Shown here: positions 1 to 7,322 of the stretch, piece by piece
Numbering within the stretch: position 1 is the stretch's first letter
How the letters are laid out: each line of letters opens with the position of its first letter
From: Saccoglossus kowalevskii
Lineage: Eukaryota; Hemichordata; Enteropneusta; Harrimaniidae
NCBI RefSeq assembly: GCF_000003605.2
Contig: NW_003151281.1
Coordinates: 1,755 to 14,467 of the forward strand
DNA length: 12,713 nucleotides
Reading direction: 5' to 3'
Program-made: the position numbers and the translations under genes
Notes under the pieces: generated by a model
Databases searched by the model: none
Seen by the model: the letters and a program-made list of their open reading frames with translations, nothing else
What the model was told of the DNA's origin: nothing

Positions 1-439
1 TTCCTAATGGTTTGCCCGAACGCACAACACAGTTGGAGGCGTGGACTGTTCAGCATTTGTCAACAACCAATCACAAGACTGGTTACGAACCACATTGAGG
101 TCACGACTGGGTTAGCCATGCTCAACTGGTTTCGAGTTTAAAAAATATGAGCTGGCTGGAGCCTTCATCCCTTGTCTATTTCTTACACTAGATACCAGCA
201 GATCCCCCCCCCCCTGCTCACAGGGAGTGCGTACAGTTGATCATAGTTCCTGGGCTCCCTGTGGTTTCAACATACTCGTTTGCGAGTTTATTTGTTTTTT
301 TACTGGAAAAAGAACTTTTTTTTCAGAATGAAGTTGTTCTGGCGTGATCGAGGTGGAGAATAAAATTGTCTCATTTGTATGAGCAGTAACATCCTGGATC
401 CAACAAACAATTTCCATGAAGTTTTCTGTGATACGTATG
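1..439. other. Gene-free flank with poly-C tract
   Basis: No coding region is supported here. A run of 11 C lies at 204-214 and an A/T-rich stretch at about 293-322. A minus-strand open frame at 241-504 runs through this stretch, but it has no recognisable domain and partly overlaps the repeat starting at about 440. Confidence 0.5.
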
Positions 440-1018
440 TCAGAGGGAAATTCTCGCCTGTCTTTATATCTCGTCTGCTTGAGGTACAGAACCGGGAAAG
501 TCACTTAAGCTTTACAGTCAAATGGACGCACACGAAATACGTTTCAATAGTTGGTCTTTAGCCACACCGAGAACGCCTCGGGGCAGACTGCCTCGTCGGA
601 GACTCTGCCCAGAACTAACCAAGACTCTCTCTCTCGTGGAGTTTCTCTCTCTCTCTCTCTCTCTCTCTCCCTGTGACCAAAGACTTAGACTGTTTATTAC
701 GTATCAAAACTTAACCAATTACAGAGAAGTTTAAAGACTCTAAGGTGTGGCCTTCAATCATACAGCCAATCACACTAAGTACTGGACACGTCATATCTTT
801 TGATTAATCGTTCACTATATTAATAACTGCAAATACCAACTGTCAGAAATAGCGGTCCGGATGGCGACGGTTATATCGTAATTAGTTACAAATCACTGAG
901 TCAAGTTCCGTCCAGGACCTCGCATGAGCCTAAATGATGACAGATATAACACAGCCATTCCCTAGTAATCAGCTAAATAAGTCGGTCAACAGATACGTAT
1001 ATACGTGTCATGAACTAG
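440..1018 (-). repeat. Dispersed ~600-bp repeat, copy 1 (minus orientation)
   Basis: The reverse complement of this stretch matches 5150-5791 over almost its whole length. Shared blocks include TGTTGACCGACTTA, GACGGAACTTG, CAGTGATTTG, AACGATTAATCAAAAGATAT, TACTTAGTGTGATTGGC, GTAATTGGTTA, GAAACGTATTTCGT, TTTGACTGTAA and AGTGACTTTCCCG, all in the same order. By eye the copies differ by many substitutions and small indels, so they are old. Homology fades near 440 on the left. On the right it passes 1000 into a short segment whose orientation is flipped relative to copy 2. Neither copy has a long open frame or recognisable transposase or reverse transcriptase, so I infer a non-autonomous repeat family of unknown class. 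Confidence 0.8.
624..669. repeat. CT microsatellite
   Basis: Two CT runs, 624-635 and 645-669 (about 12 units), are separated by GTGGAGTT. They lie inside copy 1 of the dispersed repeat. Copy 2 has no such run at the matching place, so the expansion is specific to this copy. Confidence 0.9.
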
Positions 1019-1310
1019 TTTTCGCGTATCAGGTACGATTTGTACAGGTCATTTGCACCATTTTCCTTCAATCTATACGAAAGGATTTGCATAACACACA
1101 TACACTGTGACAAAACAGACGAACAGTATAACACTTGGGGTGCATTGCAAATGCTTCTCTCAGGTGCAGCCAACGAGCAATAAATTGAAATAGTCAATAG
1201 TTATTTTATGGGCCTTTTGAAGTATGCTGATTAATATAAAGGAAAGAGGGGGAAATTAAAAGCTGTTCATAAGCTACCCTCCACCTAAAAAAAAATTGTC
1301 TTCCCCTCCT
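1019..1310. other. Gene-free interval
   Basis: AT-rich sequence between the dispersed repeat and the minisatellite. A minus-strand open frame of 60 codons at 1015-1197 has no recognisable content. From about 1276 the sequence becomes C/T-rich and leads into the minisatellite. Confidence 0.4.
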
Positions 1311-1706
1311 GCTGACCAAATTCATCTTTCCCCTCCCCTCATTAAAAAACACTTTTTTGCCTACTCCCCTGCCGCCAACTTACCTTTCTTGCCCTTCTGC
1401 TGACCAAATTCACCTTTCCCCTCCCCTCATTAAAAAACACTTTTTTGCCTACTCCCCTGCCGCCAACTTACCTTTCTTGCCCTTCTGCTGACCAAATTCA
1501 CCTTTCCCCCCCCCTCATTAAAAAACACTTTTTTGCCTACCCCCCTACCGCCAACTTACCTTTCTTTCCCTCTTGCTGACATAATTCATCTTTCCCCCCC
1601 CCCCTCATTAAAAAAACACTTTTTTGCCTACTCCCCTACCGCCAACTTACCTTTCTTGCCCTCTTGCTGACCAAATTCATCTTTCCCCTCCCCTCATAAA
1701 AAAACA
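1311..1706. repeat. 88-bp pyrimidine-rich minisatellite, ~4.5 copies
   Basis: Units start with GCTGACCAAATTCA at 1311, 1399, 1487, 1575 (here GCTGACATAATTCA) and 1666. The spacings are therefore 88, 88, 88 and 91 bases, and the last unit is partial. Each full unit holds a C/T-rich block, the sequence CATTAAAAAACACTTTTTTG, then CCGCCAACTTACC. The extra 3 bases in unit 4 come from longer C and A runs. Neighbouring units are nearly identical, which points to recent tandem duplication or conversion. A + strand open frame at 1624-1869 is low-complexity Pro/Leu/Ser sequence from this tract and is not a gene. Confidence 0.92.
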
Positions 1707-2000
1707 CCGCACCGGCTCAGTGGGTGACTCGCATTTTCCGTTATTGATAGCACACGGCTTCCCACATTTAGCAGATGCTATTTCCCCCAATGCGTTTTTA
1801 TTATACCCTGCCCTAAAGGCTGTTTTGTCCACCCTGCCATATATTTTTTTTAAGTACCCTACCCACTAAAAAAAGTTTCCCGGTCGTTGCATTTTTTTTT
1901 AGATATCTACCCTGCCCACTGGGGGGTACTGATATTTCCCACAACCTACAATAAATAGAAAAAAAAAACTGCCCTCAACAAAAATCCCTTGGAGCAGCTT
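1707..2000. other. Pyrimidine- and A/T-rich spacer
   Basis: Short C- and T-rich blocks follow the minisatellite. The phrase TACCCT(A/G)CCCACT occurs near 1855 and again near 1908, which suggests a degenerate continuation of tandem repeat DNA. Several A and T homopolymers are present. No gene or clear control site is seen until the CCAAT boxes begin at 2018. Confidence 0.4.
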
Positions 2001-2017
2001 TTCCGATGAACAGCACC

Positions 2018-2192
2018 ATTGGCTGCACCTGTTCTCTGACCAATAACGTACAGACATCAATTCTTGACTACTGTAACACGTGGTGTTGAGAGATATAACA
2101 GGGATTGTTATTGGTCACATACCGAGTGCCGCTCGTTCTCATTGGTCAATGGGACACAATTACAGCTGAGATGCACAGACTGGGGTATAAAA
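2018..2192 (+). promoter_or_regulatory. H2A.X promoter: four CCAAT boxes, E-box, TATA box
   Basis: CCAAT boxes occur as ATTGG at 2018-2022, CCAAT at 2040-2044, and ATTGG at 2110-2114 and 2141-2145. An E-box CACGTG lies at 2077-2082. A TATAAAA box at 2186-2192 places the likely transcription start near 2215-2220, about 70 bases before the start codon. Clustered CCAAT boxes just upstream of a TATA box are typical of animal core-histone promoters (NF-Y sites). No divergent histone gene is seen upstream, although H2A promoters are often shared with H2B. Confidence 0.8.
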
Positions 2193-2287
2193 TGGATGCA
2201 TTAGACAGATTTCTCGATATTTGCGGGCTAACCAAGAATCTTGATAGCCTATTTTGAGTACTGTGTCTACTTTGAAACCAAATCACA

Positions 2288-3123
2288 ATGTCTGCACGCG
2301 GAAAAGGTGGAAAGAAGGCGGGAAAGTCACAGACGAGAAGTCAGCGTGCTGGTCTGCAGTTTCCTGTTGGTAGACTGCACAGGTTTCTTAGGAAAGGTAC
2401 TAGTAATTCCATTAACCATTTACAAAAAATTACTTTTTTGAACGATGTTGAGGTAGGTTTAAGAATTTTGAAGAGGTTTTTAAATTTCTGGTAAAGAGCA
2501 TTGATAATGTGCGTATAGTTTTAGGGATGGATTGTAGTCGACGCTTTCGTAACTGAGCCACATGTCAGTCGTTTTCTGTGGGGTTTCTCCATTTGAAATC
2601 GGGGGACTGAAGGGATGTTTATTTCTACTGTAATCTCGCAAGCCAGAGAAATTTTGAAAGGGCCCTTTACATACAGTAATGCATTTGCAGAGGCGGTGGC
2701 ACGAAATTTGCATGGGGGGAGGGGGGTCTGCTTGCCATTCCTTGTGATGGAATTACGTGGCTAGAGAAATTGATACCTTTCTATACAAATGATCTAAATT
2801 TGGTTTCATTCCCTTTTGTAGGACACTACGCAGCTCGTATAGGATCTGGTGCACCTATCTACCTGGCGGCTGTGCTCGAGTATCTGACCGCTGAGATTCT
2901 TGAATTAGCTGGCAATGCCGCAAGAGACAATAAAAAATCCCGTATCGTGCCACGTCACGTCCAATTGGCAGTCCGAAACGACGAAGAATTGAATGTACTC
3001 CTCTCTGGTGTGACCATCTCGCAAGGTGGCGTCCTTCCCAATATCCATTCTACCTTGCTGCCTAAGAAATCTGGAAAGTCGAAGATGCCTCTGTCTGCCA
3101 ATGGAGCGAGTCAAGAATTTTAA
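2288..3123 (+). CDS. H2AX: Histone H2A.X (SQEF type), two exons
   Basis: Exons 2288-2396 and 2822-3123 join to a 136-residue H2A. The core nucleosome protein pairs with H2B, and the H2A.X form is phosphorylated at its C-terminal SQ motif by ATM/ATR-type kinases at DNA breaks. A basic tail (1-20) leads to AGLQFPVGR (21-29) and the histone fold. Acidic-patch residues E56, E61, E64, D90, E91 and E92 are intact, as are K118/K119 before the tail, which ends S133-Q134-E135-F136. The phase-1 intron splits Gly37. Start context is good (A at -3) with the TATA box about 95 bases upstream. The Phe ending and the stretches [11 protein letters not shown] and PNIHSTLLP recall plant, protist and Xenopus H2A.X-F, not mammalian SQEY forms. 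Oddities: K15 is Q, L1-loop E41 is A, K95 is V, and SQ pairs occur at 14-15 and 18-19. An intact reading frame across both exons argues against a pseudogene. Confidence 0.95.
2397..2821 (+). other. Intron of the H2A.X gene (425 bp, GT-AG)
   Basis: The donor is AAAG|GTACTA and the acceptor CCCTTTTGTAG|GACAC, with a pyrimidine-rich tract before it. The intron is phase 1 within the Gly37 codon; splicing gives the conserved RKG-HYA junction. Open frames that run into or oppose it (for example on the minus strand at 2480-2713) show no recognisable content. Confidence 0.92.
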
Positions 3124-3282
3124 ATTTCTACCAATTTCATGAACATGTATCCACCTGCAGGACAGGACTTTTATCACATTTGACTCGATGTCAAACTACT
3201 TCAACTCGCCTGTGTATTTATGCCTGCGGCATTATCTGTTTATATGTAAAAAAATGTACTTTGTTGTTCTTTTTTATAAGCA

Positions 3283-3288
3283 ATTAAA
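3283..3288 (+). terminator. Poly(A) signal of H2A.X
   Basis: ATTAAA lies 160 bases after the stop codon, within a T-rich 3' UTR. No replication-dependent histone stem-loop (GGYYCTTYTCAGRRCC type) is visible between 3124 and 3300. The transcript is therefore inferred to be polyadenylated, as for replication-independent variants. Confidence 0.6.
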
Positions 3289-3299
3289 TTTGGAATTTC

Positions 3300-5149
3300 C
3301 TAAATGAAGTTGCATTCTTTTTAAATATTCATTCTCGCGAATTAAAATATTTAGTGATTACTGCTGAAGTTATGAAACTTATCGCCGTTCATTGGTCGCT
3401 ATTTGTCGGTGAAATGAATAGAAAATTCAGTTTCCAATTAAAAATGCACCAGTGTACCATTTCTCCAGAAATGCGCATTGTCTAATTCCACAAAGCTGTT
3501 GTGTTTGGTAACTTGTTTTGTGTTAAATAATATAAAAAAATACTAGCACGCATGCCAGTTTATTATCGGGTAACATGCTACTCTGAATTCGGCATTTCCG
3601 GTTTATGGCATACTGAAAACCAATATAATAAAACATCTGCGTGGTAGTCGTGCTAAATCTGAGCTGTGTTCGAAATTACTTTCTAATATTTTATCAAATG
3701 TACCCTTTTTTTAACAATCTGAGCTGGAATTATTTTCAACATGTTTGGGTATTAATGTTTTTATTCTAAGTTTATAACAATTAGTGGAATTACGAGCAAT
3801 TGTACAAATGATCGATAATCAACATATTCATTTGTAATGAGACGCTATTACAAGTTAAAATTGGCCAAACAATTTAAGGAGAGTATAATTACTTCAACTA
3901 ACAACTACATTGACGGCGATTGTGTGTATTTTTATAAATACTGTAAAATGACTAATTTTCACTGGGTTTAAATTTCACTGATTTATTATTTCAGGCATAT
4001 TCAGTGTGTTTTAAATTCACGGTTTCGTCATTTGGATAATGTGTTCTATGCTAAATTTTACATATTCACTGTGTTTTAATTTAGCGCATTTTTCCAGTCA
4101 GCGAAATAAGCTAAATTAAAACCCAGTGAATAATTACCCCCTTTACAGTAGGTTCTACAGCTGACGATGACAACTATCGAATGATTTTCACTGTCAATAT
4201 TTAAATTTTCAGAACCGCAGCAATTGGGCAACTTACGAATTTTCTAGAACAGAATATCGCCCCCCACCCACAATTTGGATTTCACATAACCTATGCTTTT
4301 GACAAAAATAGTCCCAAAACTGGGAGAAGAACAATAGTACTATAAATACACTTACTATTTTTGATACTGAAAATAACCTTTAAAACCAACCACAATATTT
4401 ATCTACACGGGGGAAAAAAAACCTTCCAAATCTGTTAAAATGTATACCATCTTACCGCCAAATGAAATATGGTATCCAAGAATCATTCGCGGGCTAGTTC
4501 TATTCCTAAATTACCTAAATGATTCAGAAGCATTGATCACAAAATTTGATTTCAGAGTTTTTGCTGATGACACCAATTCTACCATTCTTTAAAATATGAA
4601 TAACAATTAAAAAATACATGATTATCAAAAAGCACCAAAGGTAAGTTCGCGCAACGGGAATCATCTGTATTCATTGGGAACCGATTGAGGGTGTATCTAA
4701 CATAAATTACAATAATAAATTTAAAGTAAAAAATAAAACTAATTGCTTCCAAGGTTGCGCAGCTACGCCACTATGTCATGTATGTGCCAAAATTCAAGTT
4801 AGTTATTTTCTTTTATAAATTCCACAAAGTACTCAAATTACATATTGTATTGAAATATAGGTTCAATGGTTACCATTACACGTAGCATTACTACTCAATG
4901 GGCTTATATCCGCACGTCCTTCTTGGCTGCTCGTTATTGACACGGTACTAAAATAGTAGTTTAACACATGTGTTATGCATTCACGCATGGCGTAATACAA
5001 GCTCTAGTGCTTTCATAGCGTATTCAATTTGCAAAGGGGGTATAGTGAAATTCGAGAATGGCTGTCGGCAGGATTCTCACTGGATGCATTTTAAAGCACG
5101 GGACTCTCTCAAAATGTACATTTACAAGCTATCCGCAGTGGCGGGTTTT
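3300..5149. other. AT-rich intergenic region
   Basis: No coding region is supported on either strand. The only longer open frame (4970-5158, +) has no recognisable domain. Apart from the repeat cluster at 3956-4132 I see only AT-rich DNA with short homopolymers and an isolated CCAAT-like site near 3390. Confidence 0.5.
3956..4132. repeat. Cluster of TTCACTGtGTTTTAAATT repeats with a 23-bp inverted repeat
   Basis: Related segments occur at 3956-3975 (TTTTCACTGGGTTTAAATTT), 3997-4020 (ATTCAGTGTGTTTTAAATTC) and 4063-4085 (starting TATTCACTGTGTTTTAATTT) on the + strand, and at 4110-4132 on the minus strand. The last two form an inverted repeat of 23 bases with one mismatch around a 24-base loop. 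No target duplication is clear. This looks like a decayed foldback element or a locally amplified sequence. Confidence 0.7.
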
Positions 5150-5791
5150 ATGTCATGAATTAGTTTTCGCATATCTGTTGACCGACTTAATTAGCTGATT
5201 ATTAGCAAATTGTTGTTATGTCTGTCATCGTTTAGGCCTATTTGAAGTTTTGGACGGAACTTGGCTCAGTGATTTGGAACTAATTACGAGATAACCGTCG
5301 CTATTCTGACTATCGATTCTGACAGTTGGTATTCGTAGTTATTAATGTAGTCATAGACCCTCTACTGTAGGGTCTATGATGTAGTGAACGATTAATCAAA
5401 AGATATGACGTATTCAGTACTTAGTGTGATTGGCTTTATGATTGAAAGTTACGCCTTAGTCTTTTTACTGTTTTGTAATTGGTTAGAGTTTTGAAAATGA
5501 ATACAGTTGTTTTAGTTGGTCTTGGGGAGTACAGCACGATAGACGGACTGGAGAGCCTTGGGGCGAGTGTTGACGCAGTCTAAAAGAGTCTTGGGTCAGC
5601 CTTGCGATAGTCTTGGGGATTTTTCCCCAGGGCGCTGTGTCTGATAGAGTGCTCGATTGACCGACTAAGACGAGAGCTGAAACGTATTTCGTTGTGTGTG
5701 TGTCTTATTTGACTGTAAGGCGTAAAGTGACTTTCCCGATCCCATACCTCCAGGGGACGCGATATAGAGACGAGACGAGTTTCCCCCCTGG
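5150..5791 (+). repeat. Dispersed ~600-bp repeat, copy 2 (plus orientation)
   Basis: This is the counterpart of copy 1 at 440-1018, in the opposite direction and about 4.1 kb away. It shares the same ordered blocks, ending at GTTTCCCCCCTGG near 5779-5791. It differs from copy 1 by a 28-bp palindromic insertion with a target duplication (5345-5384), by lacking the CT expansion, and by a diverged middle (5520-5650) in which CTTGGG recurs four times and GGGGATTTTTCCCC can form a hairpin. No coding capacity is seen. Confidence 0.8.
5345..5384. mobile_element. 28-bp hairpin insertion with 6-bp target duplication
   Basis: ATGTAG occurs at 5345-5350 and again at 5379-5384. Between them, 5351-5378 holds TCATAGACCCT, the loop CTACTGT, and AGGGTCTATG. 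The stem is a perfect 11-bp pairing if A5379 is counted. The orthologous place in copy 1 (815-820 on the other strand) reads ATATAG once and has no insert. The structure is therefore a filled site compared with an empty one. Confidence 0.8.
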
Positions 5792-7140
5792 CAAGTGTGG
5801 AGAACCCCGAGGAGAGAATTTACCCCCGTGATATTTAAGTCAAATCAAGCTCGTCTTACATGGGCTCTTCTGAGGTATAAAGCCTTCTAAGATGTACTAG
5901 TATATAGCCTGACGTGTAGGTGTGAGTAGGCCCTCACCGGCCGAACGGTTTGAATCACCGCGGATGGCGCAACTCTCTCGATCTCGTCAGGGTAAGATAA
6001 TAGAGCATATTCAGTCAACCTCGTCAAATATTATCAATACGTCGCTTCTAGAAAATATATATGTATGTAATGTTTCAATTTTTATAATCGGTTAATTTTA
6101 ATAAATACACTTTTCAAAATAGTACGATTCTAACTGGAGGATCACCATAACATAAGCATTGAAAGTAAAATTCATTTGCAGCTACTTACATGTCACGTGA
6201 CTAAATTATTGTATCACGTGGTACATCGGCGTTCACTGGTCATCATTGCGTGGCGGTGATTGGGCGGTTATGCGAAACTACAATAACATGTTTCCGAAGA
6301 ACAAATTTTATTTTATTTGGTTTAATTCTCGATGGTGTTCCCGATCCCTAAAACGGCGACTAATACAGGAATGTCGCCCGAGCTTGCAAGAATATGAATG
6401 ATCCACTTACCGTCGTCTCGGCGTTGTGTTTACATGGACGGAGCTTGGCAGACCTTGGAAAACACCGGGTTCAGTTCTACGATGGTGTAAAATTGTTTTG
6501 AGAATTGTGAAGAGGTTCAATATACCAACTATTATACATAAGAACGAGAGTTTTTACGTCATCATGATATGATAAATATTCGATTTTTCTCCTACGCGAT
6601 TCATAAAAATGTTCAAGTAATTGTTTTGGTTTTTTTTAATTAGTGTTGTCAATATAATTATACCCTCTGATGCATCTAATTGAATTACTCGCATACTGGT
6701 TAGGTCCGGACGTACAAGCCTTCCGCAACCTTTGTCATTGGGATCAATTTAATCACTGTAATCACAGTCCCTCTATCGAGGACTGTGCTGGAATGCATGT
6801 GTAATAATGCACTTTTTAATCAATAATTAATCTTTAGATGGTTTTATATTTTGCTACAGGGAAGGGAGTAATTTAATACAAATATTGCTAAGATTACTGG
6901 TCGTACGTGGTATGGTGTTAATGGTATATAAAACCCGCGACGGTCATGTCATTTATATATACCTTTATGAGTTTCTATGCCGCGATTAAATAGACGAAAG
7001 TCATTGAAGGGTATCGCTGATATGCTTGTACTAATAATTCGTGTCTAATTCGTGGCGACTGTGGACCGCGACATTTGATACACGTTTGGTAATTCTGACG
7101 TCTGACGCCTGATTAGTTTGAGTGCGTGCTGCTGATTGCC
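5792..7140. other. Intergenic region before the coiled-coil gene
   Basis: No supported gene. Two CACGTG E-boxes lie near 6192 and 6215 and an inverted CCAAT-like site near 6259. A strong splice-donor-like GTAAGTG on the minus strand (6404-6410) stands alone with no open exon behind it. A small hairpin is at 6763-6787. The stretch 5930-5960 is GC-rich but folds into no tRNA that I can recognise. Confidence 0.4.
6763..6787. repeat. 25-bp hairpin sharing a CCCTCTA core with the 5351 insertion
   Basis: CACAGTCC at 6763-6770 pairs perfectly with GGACTGTG at 6780-6787 around a 9-base loop, CTCTATCGA. The sequence CCCTCTA at the stem-loop boundary is also present in the hairpin at 5351-5378, and both hairpins begin with a similar CA(T/C)AG(A/T)CC stem. 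No clean target duplication is visible here. Confidence 0.6.
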
Positions 7141-7147
7141 GCTTGTC

Positions 7148-7194
7148 ATTGGTTGAATGGCCATATGTAAACAGTGACGTCACTGTCTTATATG
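7148..7194 (+). promoter_or_regulatory. Promoter of the coiled-coil gene: CCAAT, CRE palindrome, TATA-like site
   Basis: An inverted CCAAT box (ATTGG, 7148-7152) is followed by a full cAMP-response element TGACGTCA at 7175-7182. This sits in the middle of a perfect 16-bp palindrome, ACAGTGACGTCACTGT (7171-7186). A TATA-like TTATATG follows at 7189-7195, which would place transcription start near 7220, about 100 bases before the ATG at 7323. CRE/CCAAT/TATA order and spacing fit a CREB/ATF-responsive promoter; usage is inferred. Confidence 0.6.
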
Positions 7195-7322
7195 CACACT
7201 CATCGTATCTACCTGTGTTGAAAGCTGACTTATTGCCGCTGTCTCCGGGTACTAACTAAGCGCACTTATCAGTCTGGATTCACATAGCTGAGTGAAGGGG
7301 AGCTGTAGCATCGTATACAAAC

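Noticed and set aside
241-504. Minus-strand open frame of 87 codons
   Set aside because: No recognisable domain, partly inside the dispersed repeat, and no splice or promoter context; compatible with chance.
1311-1706. Regular repeats resembling a CRISPR array
   Set aside because: The whole 88-bp unit is conserved, with no unique spacers, and the genome is eukaryotic; it is a minisatellite.
1624-1869. Plus-strand 81-codon frame in the minisatellite
   Set aside because: Low-complexity product of the C/T-rich tandem repeat, not a gene.
1000-2000. Divergent histone H2B gene sharing the H2A promoter
   Set aside because: No H2B-like sequence on the minus strand upstream; the region is repeat and spacer.
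2905-3177. Minus-strand 90-codon frame opposite H2A exon 2
   Set aside because: Antisense shadow of a conserved histone exon with no similarity of its own that I recognise.
3124-3300. Replication-dependent histone 3' stem-loop
   Set aside because: Scanned for the GGYYCTTYTCAGRRCC pattern and found none; an ATTAAA signal is present instead.
4970-5158. 62-codon plus-strand frame
   Set aside because: Composition and content look random, and it runs into the dispersed repeat.
440-5791. The two repeat copies as LTRs of a retrotransposon
   Set aside because: They are in inverted, not direct, orientation and enclose a histone gene, with no gag or pol sequence.
5925-5975. Possible tRNA or tRNA-derived SINE around GGTTTGAATCACCG
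   Set aside because: Only a weak B-box resemblance; no A box at the right distance and no cloverleaf.
6404-6411. Minus-strand splice donor (ACG|GTAAGTG) suggesting a reverse-strand gene
   Set aside because: The donor matches consensus well, but no convincing coding exon or partner acceptor is seen; kept only as a possible noncoding exon end.
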